This document shows positions 1-8,431 of a stretch of 60,372 nucleotides of DNA, piece after piece. How positions within the stretch are numbered: position 1 is the first letter of the stretch; each line of letters opens with the position of its first letter. The stretch lies in the NCBI GenBank assembly GCA_021794575.1, contig JAJYQO010000067.1, positions 1 to 60,372 of the forward strand. The letters are read 5' to 3'. The translations under genes and the position numbers were made by a program. This stretch comes from Pseudomonadota bacterium. GTDB lineage: Bacteria > Pseudomonadota > Gammaproteobacteria > Xanthomonadales > Rhodanobacteraceae. The notes under the pieces are model-generated. The model did not search any database and was not told the origin of the DNA. It worked only from the letters and a program-made list of their open reading frames with translations.

Positions 1-631
1 CCGGATGCAGGCCGACGCGCAATAGCGGTACGCGGCGCGTGGCACGCAGCGCGGCGCCAAGCCAGGCACGGCTGGCCGCGCGCCGCCAGGCGCCGCGCGG
101 CGAGGCGGTCAACACCGGCGCCGGCACGCGCAGACCGCGCGGCAGGTCGTACAGCGCGCGGTGGTCGGAGGTCCAGGCATAGCCGGCCGCGCGGATCGCC
201 GCGCGCGCCGTGCCGCTGGCCAGCCAGGCTGGCGGCACGAAGCCCTGCACATCCAGGCGCGCCTGCGCCAGCAGCGCGCGCCCTTCGTGCAGCAGCCGTG
301 CCGCCGTGGGCTGGTCGAGTGCGGCGAACTCGCCCTCGCCCGCGGTCAGCACGCGCCGGCGCAGCCACTGCGCGGGCGTGCGCGGCGGCGGTGCAAGGTC
401 CAGATGCAGCAAGCCGTGCTGCGCGAGTTCGGCGCCGGCCGCAACGCGGTGCTGCAGTTCGCGCACGACATCCGGCGCCTGCGCAAAACCGCCGCGACCG
501 TGGAAGTCGGGCACCAGCAGCAGCGTCGGCGCGACCACATCGAGCGCGTCGAGTTGGTCCAGCCAGCGCCGGCAGGCGTCCCAGGTGGCCGGCGCCACGT
601 CGTGCAGGGCGATGCACAGCAGGCCATTCAC
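1..631 (-). CDS. DUF2334 polysaccharide deacetylase-like protein (3' end outside the window)
   Basis: The reading frame is open from a GTG at 631 to the window edge, about 210 codons. Near the N-terminus is CIALHDVAP (His10-Asp11), and around residue 72 is QHGLLHL, an H-G-x-x-H motif. Together these fit the metal-binding residues of the DUF2334 branch of NodB-type polysaccharide deacetylases, which remove acetyl groups from cell-surface or exported glycans. The GTG overlaps the TGA of the upstream glycosyltransferase (GTGA), so the two are probably translationally coupled and may act on the same glycan. An ATG at 627 is in another frame and gives a peptide with no recognisable motif. The substrate cannot be told from sequence, and the C-terminus is not visible. 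Confidence 0.7.
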   Translation of the reverse strand, partial: MNGLLCIALHDVAPATWDACRRWLDQLDALDVVAPTLLLVPDFHGRGGFAQAPDVVRELQHRVAAGAELAQHGLLHLDLAPPPRTPAQWLRRRVLTAGEGEFAALDQPTAARLLHEGRALLAQARLDVQGFVPPAWLASGTARAAIRAAGYAWTSDHRALYDLPRGLRVPAPVLTASPRGAWRRAASRAWLGAALRATRRVPLLRVGLHP

Positions 632-1752
632 AGCGCCACTCCGGCCAGCGCGGTGGGGCGCGGCTGGTGCAGCAGCGCGCGGTAGGTATCCAGCTGCTGG
701 GCGACGACGCGGGGCCAGGCGTAGTCGCGCTCGATGCGCGCGCGCGCCGCGGCGCCCAGCGCCGCGCGGTCGCGCGCGTAGAGTGCGGCGATGGCTTCGG
801 CCAGTGCCGCGACGCTGACGTCGGCGGCCAGTACGCCGACGGCGTCGTCGACCAGTTCCGGCAGCGCGCCGGCCGGCACCGCCACCACCGGCCGCGCGCA
901 GGCGTAGGCTTCCAGCACCACCATGCCGAAGGTTTCCTGGGTGCCGGCGTGCAGCAGCGCGTCGCAGCTGGCGATCAGCTGTGCCAGCCGCGCGGTGTCG
1001 GCCTCGTAGGGGAGCATGCTGGTGGTGGCGTCCAGCCGCCGCGCGTCGCGTCCGCCGACCAGCAGCAGGTGATAGGGCGCACCCAGCCGGCGCACCGCCG
1101 CGCGCAGCAGCGGGATGTTTTTTTCCGCCGCCAGGCGCCCGGCGAACAGCAGCAAGCGTGTGCGCGCAGGCAGGCCCAACTGGACGCGCAGGTCGAGCAC
1201 GCCCTGTCGCGGATGGAACGCCTCGGCATCGACGCCCAACGGCTGCACGGACACGCGCGCGATACCGGCGGCCGCGAGGCGCTGCGCGATCACCTGGCTG
1301 GGCGCCAGTACCGCATCGAAACGCGCGTATAGACGCCGCAGCCAGGCTTCGCCCGCGCGCACACCGGCGGCGCCGCTGTAGCGGCCCAGCAGGCGCGGCA
1401 GGTCCGAATGCGCGAACGCCACGGCGGGAATGCCCAGTTGCCGCGCGGCATCGCTACTGGCCAGGGCAGGCAAGTAGGGATCGCCGGCCTCGATCAGGTC
1501 CGGCGCCAGCGCGATCAGCGCCGCGCGCCAGGCGCGCCGCCGCAGCGGCCAACGGTAGCCGGCACGGTGCGGCAGACGCGGCGCGGCCAGCGTGCTGATG
1601 CCGCCGGCGATCAGCGCATCGCTGGCGCCGGGCACCAGCAGCGTATGCGTGACCTGCGGCGTGTGCGCCAGGCTGCGCCGCTTTTCGTGCAGGTAACGTT
1701 TTACCCCGCCGCTGTGCGGCGCGTAAAACAGGGTGGTGTCCACTAGATGCAT
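628..1752 (-). CDS. GT4-family glycosyltransferase
   Basis: A 374-residue protein with the GT-B layout of family 4 glycosyltransferases, which move a sugar from a nucleotide sugar to a glycan or lipid acceptor in the cytoplasm. An N-terminal SGGVKRYL segment matches the glycine-rich acceptor-side loop. The C-terminal half has LFAGRLAAEKN and the E-x7-E signature in QETFGMVVLEAY, followed by PVVAVPAGALPELV, which is typical of the donor-binding domain. I chose the ATG at 1752; the frame is open further upstream to 1884, but that extension is proline- and arginine-rich and would run into the divergent ntrB start at 1875. The stop overlaps the start of the downstream deacetylase gene, which suggests a two-gene glycan-modifying operon. 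Confidence 0.8.
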   Translation of the reverse strand: MHLVDTTLFYAPHSGGVKRYLHEKRRSLAHTPQVTHTLLVPGASDALIAGGISTLAAPRLPHRAGYRWPLRRRAWRAALIALAPDLIEAGDPYLPALASSDAARQLGIPAVAFAHSDLPRLLGRYSGAAGVRAGEAWLRRLYARFDAVLAPSQVIAQRLAAAGIARVSVQPLGVDAEAFHPRQGVLDLRVQLGLPARTRLLLFAGRLAAEKNIPLLRAAVRRLGAPYHLLLVGGRDARRLDATTSMLPYEADTARLAQLIASCDALLHAGTQETFGMVVLEAYACARPVVAVPAGALPELVDDAVGVLAADVSVAALAEAIAALYARDRAALGAAARARIERDYAWPRVVAQQLDTYRALLHQPRPTALAGVAL

Positions 1753-1874
1753 GCGATCGGCGGGCGGCGCGGCTGGCGGCGGCGGCCCGATTGTGACAAC
1801 AGTTCGGGCCAGGCGTGTGACAAAAACCTTCAGCACGGTGCGAAGGTATCGTCCGATCGCTCTAAACTGGTGCA

Positions 1875-2864
1875 ATGAACCCACCCGATGCGCAAGCCCT
1901 GTGCGATCTGCTGGACACCGGCGTAGCCGTGGCCGATGGCGCCGCGCGGCTGACCTGGGTCAACGCCGCATTCGCGCAGCGGCTGGGCCGCAGCCCGCGA
2001 CGCTGCCTCGGCGGCGCGCTGGCGGCATTGGCACCCGGGCTGCTGGAGCCGGTGACGCGCTGCCGCGCCGAGCACCGCTCCATGCATCTGGGCGCCGTGG
2101 TGCTGGGGCCGACGCCGCAACTGGACATCGCGCTGCCGCTGCGCCTGCAGCCGCTGGCGGACGATGCGGTACTGATCGAGCTGTCGCCGACCGCGCCGAC
2201 GGCGGACGATCCGCTACCGGCACTGCGCAGTTTGGCGCATGAGCTGCGCAATCCGCTGGCCGGCATGCGCGGCGCGGCGCAACTGCTGGAGCGTGCGGCG
2301 CCCGCCGTCGCGCAACGCGAATTGGCCGCGCTGATTCGCGATGAATGCGACCGGCTGGCCGCACTGGGCGAACGCCTGCTGCAAGGTGCGGCGGCAACGC
2401 AGACAACGGCTTTCGATGCGCACGATCCGATCGAGCGCGTGACCGCCCTGCTGGCCGCACAATCCGATGCGCCGCAGGTGACGCACGATTTCGATCCCAG
2501 CCTGCCGCTGGCCCTGGGCGACGCCGCGCAGGTGGTGCAGGCGCTGCTCAACCTGGCACGCAACGCTCACGAGGCCGGCGCGCACATGCTGACGCTGCGC
2601 ACCCGCGTCGATGTCGGCGCGCGGCTGGCCGGCGGCCGCCGCGCGCTGCGCATCGAAGTGCACGACGACGGCCCCGGCGTGCCGGCGGCGCTGCGCGCGC
2701 GCCTGTTCGAGCCCTGGGTTTCCGGACGTGCCGACGGCACTGGCCTGGGCCTGACGCTGGCGCGCGCCGCGCTGCGCGAGCAGGGTGGCGATCTGGAACT
2801 GGCGCCCAGTGCGCGCGGCGCGCTGTTCGTGCTGCGCCTGCCGCTGGCGGAGCCGCAGGCATGA
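1875..2864 (+). CDS. glnL: NtrB-type sensor histidine kinase (nitrogen regulation)
   Basis: A 329-residue soluble kinase of the NtrB/GlnL type. In enteric bacteria this kinase, controlled by PII, phosphorylates NtrC under nitrogen limitation. Residues 1-105 form a degenerate PAS-like sensory domain. The H-box is LRSLAHELRNPLAGMRGAAQ with phospho-acceptor His122. The ATPase domain shows an N-box (LLNLARNAHEAG), DDGPGVP and GTGLGLTLA. There are no transmembrane segments, as expected for NtrB. The stop overlaps the start of the ntrC gene (ATGA). glnA, the usual upstream neighbour, is absent; the gene is divergent from a glycosyltransferase instead. Family assignment rests on the H-box and the NtrC partner. 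Confidence 0.88.
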   Translation: MNPPDAQALCDLLDTGVAVADGAARLTWVNAAFAQRLGRSPRRCLGGALAALAPGLLEPVTRCRAEHRSMHLGAVVLGPTPQLDIALPLRLQPLADDAVLIELSPTAPTADDPLPALRSLAHELRNPLAGMRGAAQLLERAAPAVAQRELAALIRDECDRLAALGERLLQGAAATQTTAFDAHDPIERVTALLAAQSDAPQVTHDFDPSLPLALGDAAQVVQALLNLARNAHEAGAHMLTLRTRVDVGARLAGGRRALRIEVHDDGPGVPAALRARLFEPWVSGRADGTGLGLTLARAALREQGGDLELAPSARGALFVLRLPLAEPQA

Positions 2865-4270
2865 ATGGCGCGGTATGGGTCGTCGAAGACGATCGCGCAC
2901 TGCGCACCGTGCTGCTGCGCGCGCTGGAGGCTGCGCAGTTGCCGGCCCGCGCGTTCGCCAGCCTGGCCGAGGCGCGTGCCGCGCTGGCCGAAACCACGCC
3001 CGCGGCGATTCTGACCGACCTGCGTCTGCCCGATGGCGAAGGGCTCGAGCTGGCCGCGCTGCTGGGCGAACGCGCGCCGCAGGTGCCATTGCTGGTGATG
3101 AGCGCCTATACCGACATCGCCAGCACCGCCGCCGCCTACCGCGCCGGCGCGGCGGACTACCTGGCCAAACCGTTCGACCTCGAGCACGCCATCGCCGCGC
3201 TGCGCCGCGCGCTGGCATCCAGCGAACCCGGCACCGAGCCCGTCGAACCGGCGCCGCACGCCACGCCGTTGCTGGGCCAGAGCCGGCCCATGCGCGAGGT
3301 GTTCCGGCTGATCGGGCGGGTCGCGGCCAGTGAGCTGACCGTGCTGATCACCGGCGCCACCGGCACCGGCAAAGAACTGGTGGCGCGCGCCCTGCACGAG
3401 GAGAGCGCGCGCCGGCTGCGCCCGTTCGTGGCGCTGAACACCGCTGCCATTCCCGCCGATCTGCTGGAGAGCGAACTGTTCGGCCACGAGGCCGGCGCCT
3501 TCACCGGCGCACAGCGGCGCAACCCCGGCCGCTTCGAGCAGGCCGCCGGCGGCACGCTGTTTCTGGACGAAATCGGCGACATGCCGCTGGCCCTGCAGAC
3601 GCGCCTGCTGCGCGTGCTGGCCGGTGGCGAGTATTACCGCGTCGGCGGCCGTGAGCTGCTGAAAAGCGACGTGCGCATCATCGCGGCTACCCACCAGGAT
3701 CTGGGCGCGCTGGTGCGCGCGGGGCGCTTCCGCGCCGATCTGCTGCACCGGCTGGACGTGGTGCGCATCGACCTGCCGGCATTGGCGGCGCGACGCGAGG
3801 ACATCGCGCTGCTGGCGCGGCACTTCCTGGCGCAGGCCGCCGGCGAACTGAAGGTGCCGGCCAAGCGCTTTTCCGCCGCGGCGCTGCGCCTGCTCGCGCA
3901 AATGGATTTTCCCGGCAACGTGCGCCAGTTGGAGAACCTGTGCCGGCGACTGGCGGTGATCGCGCCCGGGCGCGAGATCCAGCCGCAAGATCTGACCGAG
4001 GGCGGCGGCGCGACGCCCGTCGCGGCCGGCGCCGACTGGACCGAGGCGTTGGCCGCCTGGGCGCAGGCGCAACTGGCCGCCGGCACCAGCGGCCTGCACG
4101 CACAGGCGCGGGCGCTGCTCGACCGTACACTGCTGGAGACCGCTCTGGCCCAGCATCAGGGCCACCGCCAGCATGCCGCAGCAGCGCTGGGCCTGGGCCG
4201 CAATACGCTCACTCGCAAGCTGGGCAGTGCGCGCCGGCGCCGTTCCCGCACCGACCGCGAGTCACCATGA
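2861..4270 (+). CDS. glnG: NtrC-type sigma-54 response regulator
   Basis: 469 residues, the usual size for NtrC. The receiver domain has the acidic pocket VEDD near the start, phospho-acceptor Asp53 (LTDLRLPDG) and Lys103 (LAKPFDL). The AAA+ domain has Walker A GATGTGKE (about 165-172), the sigma-54 contact loop GAFTGA (212-217) and Walker B GGTLFLDEIGD. The C-terminal Fis-type helix-turn-helix is in AQHQGHRQHAAAALGLGRN. It therefore should activate sigma-54 promoters of nitrogen-assimilation genes when phosphorylated by the kinase encoded just upstream. I placed the start at ATG 2861, which overlaps the kinase stop; the frame is open further upstream but that part lies inside ntrB. The gene's own stop overlaps the next start (ATGA). 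Confidence 0.92.
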   Translation: MNGAVWVVEDDRALRTVLLRALEAAQLPARAFASLAEARAALAETTPAAILTDLRLPDGEGLELAALLGERAPQVPLLVMSAYTDIASTAAAYRAGAADYLAKPFDLEHAIAALRRALASSEPGTEPVEPAPHATPLLGQSRPMREVFRLIGRVAASELTVLITGATGTGKELVARALHEESARRLRPFVALNTAAIPADLLESELFGHEAGAFTGAQRRNPGRFEQAAGGTLFLDEIGDMPLALQTRLLRVLAGGEYYRVGGRELLKSDVRIIAATHQDLGALVRAGRFRADLLHRLDVVRIDLPALAARREDIALLARHFLAQAAGELKVPAKRFSAAALRLLAQMDFPGNVRQLENLCRRLAVIAPGREIQPQDLTEGGGATPVAAGADWTEALAAWAQAQLAAGTSGLHAQARALLDRTLLETALAQHQGHRQHAAAALGLGRNTLTRKLGSARRRRSRTDRESP

Positions 4271-4734
4271 ATACGACCACTACGCAGATCCGCGATGCTC
4301 GCCCCGATGACCACGATTTCCTGGTCGAGTGCGCCGCCGCCATGGCGCTGGAAACCGAGCACAGGCGCCTTGATCCGGCGCGACTGGCGGGGGGCGTGCG
4401 CACCCTGCTGGCCGAACCGGCGCGCGGGTTTTACCTGCTCGCCGAGCGTGCCGGTCAACGCGTCGGCACGCTGATGGTCACTTACGAGTGGAGCGACTGG
4501 CGCGGCGGCGACTTCTGGTGGATCCAGAGCGTGTACGTGCTGCCCGCGGCGCGTCAGACCGGCGTCTACCGCGCATTGCACCAGACCACGCGCGAACGCG
4601 CACGCGGCGCCGGCGCGGCGGGACTGCGCCTGTATGTCGAGCGCGACAACGCGCGCGCGCAAGCCACCTACGCTGCGCAGGGCATGCAGCGCACGCCGTA
4701 CGCGCTGTTCGAGGAAGACTTCACCGCCGCCTGA
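4267..4734 (+). CDS. GNAT-family N-acetyltransferase
   Basis: 155 residues with a GNAT acetyl-CoA fold. IQSVYVLPAARQTGVYRAL carries the beta4 strand and the pyrophosphate-binding loop, in a weakened form (R-Q-T-G-V-Y rather than the canonical R/Q-x-x-G-x-G/A). LYVERDNARAQATYAAQGM is the usual C-terminal strand and helix. The family transfers acetyl from acetyl-CoA to amines on proteins, antibiotics or small molecules; the substrate here is unknown. The start overlaps the ntrC stop by ATGA, so it is cotranscribed with and translationally coupled to the nitrogen two-component system. That suggests, but does not show, a role tied to nitrogen status. Confidence 0.8.
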   Translation: MNTTTTQIRDARPDDHDFLVECAAAMALETEHRRLDPARLAGGVRTLLAEPARGFYLLAERAGQRVGTLMVTYEWSDWRGGDFWWIQSVYVLPAARQTGVYRALHQTTRERARGAGAAGLRLYVERDNARAQATYAAQGMQRTPYALFEEDFTAA

Positions 4735-4842
4735 ACTCCGCACTGCGCGTCTGGCCGATGCAGCATCCGGCGCCGGCACGCGCATGCGGCGCTGACCGCA
4801 GACGGCGTCAGAGTGCGCACGCTCGACACGTCATTGTGTCGT

Positions 4843-5431
4843 TCACGCCGTGAGTCCCTCGTCGTCGGGCGCCGGCGCCGTCGGCATCCACGCCACCGTG
4901 CTGATGCGACGCGCCGGATCGCGCAGCACGGCGCGCGGTCCACTGTCGCGCAACGCGATCAGATCGTCCCAGCAGGCGTGCGGCAACAGCGCCGGAAGGC
5001 CGGCGCCGGAAGCATCGAGCGACGCGGCGGGTAGCTCCGGCGCGGCCCGCCAGGCCGCCAGCAGGCGCGCCAGGTGCGCGCCGGTGCCGATGCTGGAGGG
5101 GGTCGCACAGCAGCGCCAGCGCAGCAGCGCAATCGCGCGGCAGGGCCCGCAGCGCCGCGACCAGCGCCGGCCCGAGTCCGCCGCCGGGCACCGGCAGGCA
5201 GCGCAGGCGCAGTCCGCGCAGCGCCACCTCGACGGCGGTGTGGTCGTCGGCCGGCACGCACACCAGTAGCTGGCTGGGCGCAGTCTCCAACGCCAGCCGC
5301 GCGATGTGCCGCGCCAGCGGCTCACCGGCGCTGAGCTCCAGCGCGCGCGAAGAATGGCCTTTGCGTACGCCACCGCGCGGCGCCAGGCCCACGGCCAGTA
5401 CGACAGCGGCGTGGGCGGGCATGCTGCTCAT
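4843..5431 (-). pseudogene. MobA/MocA-like nucleotidyltransferase, frameshifted
   Basis: Two overlapping reading frames together make one protein of about 195 residues. The first frame starts at ATG 5431 and gives VVLAVGLAPRGGVRKG and later AALALLCDP. The second continues as SSIGTGAHLARLLAAWRAAP and stops at 4843-4845. They join cleanly if one base is removed from the run of five C (G5 at 5098-5102 on the given strand). The nucleotide-binding loop is a variant of the LAAGxSxRxGxxK signature of molybdenum-cofactor nucleotidyltransferases, and the usual D-x-P is CDP. Either the gene is broken or a homopolymer was miscounted during sequencing. The loop is also degenerate, so even the repaired protein may not be a normal enzyme. 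Confidence 0.6.
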
Positions 5432-5444
5432 GCGCGCGGACGGA

Positions 5445-6653
5445 TCAGCCCGCGGCGGCAGGCAGAGCGTAGGCCTTGAGCCGCGCCGCGTACTGCTGCA
5501 GCACGGCGATGCCGCTGGCCTCGGCCTCGCGCACCCATTGCTGCAGGTTGCGCAGCGCCTGCTCCGGCACGCGCTGGTCCAGCGCGGCCAGCAGGCGCGC
5601 GCGATACTCGACCACGGTACCCAGCGTGGGCCGGTGCTCGATCAGCGCCTGCAAGCGCTGGCGCCCTTCGCCATCCAGCCAGCGCCCGCCGTCGGCCAGC
5701 GCACGGCGCAGCTTGGCCGGCACCGCGCGCACGCGCTCGCTGGCCAGCGCGGCTTCGTCCTTCAGCGTCGGCACGATGACCTGGCGGTAGTAATCGGTAA
5801 GCGCATGGAAACGGTGCGTGAGCACGGCTCTGAGCGTTTCGGCATCAGGCAGATGCACGTTGGGGCGCACATCCAGCGACGGCGCGACGCGCAGCACCCT
5901 GGCTAGGCGCAGCGCGGCGAGCAGGCGGATCACCACCCAGCCGATGTCCACCTCGAAGCGGCGCAGCGCGAACTTGGCCGAACTCGGAAACGCATGGTGG
6001 TTGTTGTGCAGCTCCTCGCCGCCGATCCACAGTCCCCAGGGCGAGAGGTTGGTGGAGGTGTCCGAGGACTCGAAGTTGCGGTAACCCCACCAGTGGCCCA
6101 GGCCATTGACGAAGCCGGCGGCCCAGAACGGAATCCACAGCATCTGGATGGCCCAGATGGCCAGGCCCCAGAAGCCGAACAGGGCGATGCTGACCAGCGC
6201 CAGCAGGGTCGGACCGGCCTCGGGAAAGCGCGCATAGAGATTGCGCTCGATCCAGTCATCCGGCGTACCGCGACCGTACTTTTCCTCGGTGGCCTTGTCG
6301 TTGGCGGCGACGCGATACAACTCGACGCCCTGCCAGAATACGCGCTTGATGCCGAACACCATCGGGCTGTGCGGGTCCTCGATGGTCTCGACCTTGGCAT
6401 GGTGCTTGCGATGCACCGCCACCCACTGCCTGGTGACCATGGCGGTGGTCAACCACGCCCAGAAGCGGAAGAAGTGCGCGATGAGCGGATGAAAATCCAC
6501 GCCGCGGTGCGCCTGGCTGCGGTGCAGGTACAACGTCACCGAGAGGATGGTCAGCTGAGTCACCACCAGCAGGTACAACGCCAAGCTGCCCAGACCCGCG
6601 TGGATCAGACCGTGGGCCAGGAAGTTCAAAATGGAATCGATCATGAAAATCAC
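5445..6653 (-). CDS. Membrane fatty-acid (acyl-CoA type) desaturase
   Basis: 402 residues. The three histidine clusters that bind the di-iron centre of membrane desaturases are present: HRSQAHR (H-x4-H), HRKHHAK (H-x2-HH) and LHNNHHAFP (H-x2-HH). Hydrophobic stretches near residues 15-35, 60-80 and 170-195 are membrane segments. The family introduces a cis double bond, usually delta-9, into saturated acyl chains to keep membranes fluid. The C-terminal 150 residues are helical and extend beyond the catalytic core, as in many gammaproteobacterial DesA/DesC homologues. An ATG three codons downstream (6644) is an equally good start. It is divergent from the ABC transporter operon, with about 90 bp between. 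Confidence 0.9.
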   Translation of the reverse strand: MIFMIDSILNFLAHGLIHAGLGSLALYLLVVTQLTILSVTLYLHRSQAHRGVDFHPLIAHFFRFWAWLTTAMVTRQWVAVHRKHHAKVETIEDPHSPMVFGIKRVFWQGVELYRVAANDKATEEKYGRGTPDDWIERNLYARFPEAGPTLLALVSIALFGFWGLAIWAIQMLWIPFWAAGFVNGLGHWWGYRNFESSDTSTNLSPWGLWIGGEELHNNHHAFPSSAKFALRRFEVDIGWVVIRLLAALRLARVLRVAPSLDVRPNVHLPDAETLRAVLTHRFHALTDYYRQVIVPTLKDEAALASERVRAVPAKLRRALADGGRWLDGEGRQRLQALIEHRPTLGTVVEYRARLLAALDQRVPEQALRNLQQWVREAEASGIAVLQQYAARLKAYALPAAAG

Positions 6654-6743
6654 GCATTGCCAAGTGCGCGCAGCTTAATTCCTGCATGCCGTACCTGCCA
6701 GCACGGTTGCGGCGCGCCGGCTGTGAACGTGACAATCCGCTGC

Positions 6744-7676
6744 ATGCCCTCTTCACCCGAATGGCTCGCCCTGCATGCCGTCTCGCGCCGGCGCGCCGGA
6801 CGCCCGGTGCTCAGCCCGTTGACGCTGGGCCTGCGCGCGGGCGAGGTGCTCGGCCTGCTGGGCGTCAACGGTGCCGGCAAGTCCACCGCGCTGATGCTGA
6901 TGGCCGCCGTGCTGGCGCCAGACGCCGGCCGGGTGGAGCTGAATGGCGTCGATCTGGCCGAGTTTCCGAACCGTGCGCGCGATCACATCGGCTACTTGCC
7001 CGAGCAGGCGCCGCTGTGGCCGGAGCTGACTGTGCGCGAGCAGTTGGACGCGCACGGCCGCCTGCGCGGTCGGCGCGGCGCGGCGCTGTCCGTCGCGCGC
7101 GACGAGCTGCTGCAGCGCCTGGACCTGGCGCCGCTGGCGCAGCGCCTGTGCGCGCAACTCTCGCTGGGCCAGCGCCAGCGCGTGGGCCTGGCCTGCGCGC
7201 TGCTGCACCGCCCCGGCCTGCTGGTTTTGGACGAACCCGGCAACGGTCTGGATCCGCTGCAGGCCGAGCGCGTGCGCGCTCTGTTGCGCGAACGCGCGGC
7301 GGACGGCGCAGCCATCGTGATCTCCACCCACCTGCTGGCCGAGGTCGAGACGCAATGCACGCGCGTGGCCATCCTGCACGAAGGCGCGCTGCGTCTCGAT
7401 GCACCGTTGCACGCGCATGCCGGCGAGTGGCGCATCGCCGTGCAGCCCGGTGAATCGGAGCGCGCGCGTGCCGTGCTGGCGCCGCTGGCGCAGTCGATCG
7501 CCATCGAGGAGGACGCGCGGCTGCGCGTGCAACTGCGCGACGGCGTCGACGTGGCGGCGGTCGCCCCGGCGCTGCTGGCCGCCGGTGTGGCGCTGCGCGG
7601 CCTGGAGCCGGCGGCGTGGACCCTGGCGCAGACCTTCGCCCACATCGCCGGCGGCGGCGCGGCGCGCGCCGCATGA
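6744..7676 (+). CDS. ABC transporter ATP-binding protein (ABC-2 / GldA type)
   Basis: 310 residues. Walker A is GVNGAGKST, the ABC signature is in LSLGQRQRVGLA (LSLGQ, close to LSGGQ), Walker B is LLVLDEPGNGLDP, and the switch histidine is in STHLL. This is the ATPase of an ABC-2 type exporter. I placed the start at ATG 6744 because the open frame before it lies over the divergent desaturase gene. It is the first gene of an operon: its TGA overlaps the ATG of the permease gene (ATGA), and a GldG-like protein follows. That set matches the GldA-GldF-GldG arrangement, which in Bacteroidetes supports gliding but in Proteobacteria has no settled function. Confidence 0.9.
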   Translation: MPSSPEWLALHAVSRRRAGRPVLSPLTLGLRAGEVLGLLGVNGAGKSTALMLMAAVLAPDAGRVELNGVDLAEFPNRARDHIGYLPEQAPLWPELTVREQLDAHGRLRGRRGAALSVARDELLQRLDLAPLAQRLCAQLSLGQRQRVGLACALLHRPGLLVLDEPGNGLDPLQAERVRALLRERAADGAAIVISTHLLAEVETQCTRVAILHEGALRLDAPLHAHAGEWRIAVQPGESERARAVLAPLAQSIAIEEDARLRVQLRDGVDVAAVAPALLAAGVALRGLEPAAWTLAQTFAHIAGGGAARAA

Positions 7677-8431
7677 TGGCCATGATCGCCATGCTGCGCG
7701 TCGAACTGCGCCGGCTGCTGCTGCGCCCCTGGCCCTGGGTGCTGGCGGCCGCGGTGCTGGGCTGGCTGGGCTGGAACCTGCTGCTGGGGCTGGGCGAATT
7801 CCTGAAGGCGCAGGCGCATCTGGCCACGCTGCCGGCCGCGCCCGGTTACACCGACATCGTGGCGGTGCCGCTGCTGGCGCAGTTCGCCGAGATCGCGCTG
7901 CTGCTGGTGCCCATCCTCAGCATGCAGTCGCTGGCCGGTGAACGCCGCGCCGGCACGCTGCCGCTGCTGCTGGCGCAGGGCCTGCCGGCAGCGGCCATCG
8001 TGCTGGGCAAGTACCTGGCGCAACTGCTGTGGCTGTGGCTGCTGCTGGGGCTGGTGCTGCTGCTGCCGCTGCTGCTGGCGCCGGCCACGCATCTGGATTA
8101 CGGCAAGCTGGCGGCGGCGGCGCTGGGCATCGCGCTGCTGCTGGCCGCGCTGCTGGCGGTGGGCGTGGCGGCTTCGGCGTTCACGCGGCAGCCGGTGCTG
8201 GCGGCGGCGCTGGCGCTGGCGCTGACCCTGGCGCTGTGGGCCGGTGCCGCGCAGGGGCGCGCGCCGCAGCTCTCAGGGCCATTGCTGCGCTGGCTGAGCC
8301 TGCCCACGCACCTGCAGCCCATGTTGCGCGGGCTGGTGGCGACGCAGGATCTGGCCTACTTCGGCATCTTGGTCGCGCTGGCGCTGGGCTGTGCCGTACA
8401 GCGCCTAGCGCGCGAGCGGGCGGTGGGCTGA
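7673..8431 (+). CDS. ABC-2 type permease (GldF-like)
   Basis: 252 residues with about six hydrophobic segments, very rich in Leu and Ala (for example near 22-40, 75-90, 110-135, 142-165, 172-190 and 225-245). The motif GERRAGTLPLLLAQ after the second segment is the characteristic cytoplasmic coupling element of ABC-2 permeases (typically ER-x-x-GT). The gene overlaps the ATPase gene upstream by ATGA and the gene downstream by one base (TGATG), so the three proteins are probably made in fixed proportion. The transported substrate cannot be predicted from sequence. Confidence 0.85.
   Translation: MMAMIAMLRVELRRLLLRPWPWVLAAAVLGWLGWNLLLGLGEFLKAQAHLATLPAAPGYTDIVAVPLLAQFAEIALLLVPILSMQSLAGERRAGTLPLLLAQGLPAAAIVLGKYLAQLLWLWLLLGLVLLLPLLLAPATHLDYGKLAAAALGIALLLAALLAVGVAASAFTRQPVLAAALALALTLALWAGAAQGRAPQLSGPLLRWLSLPTHLQPMLRGLVATQDLAYFGILVALALGCAVQRLARERAVG

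Noticed and set aside
1753-1874. Promoter-like TAAACT (about 1863-1868) before ntrB
   Set aside because: No acceptable -35 lies at the right distance, and the leader would be only a few bases; not supported.
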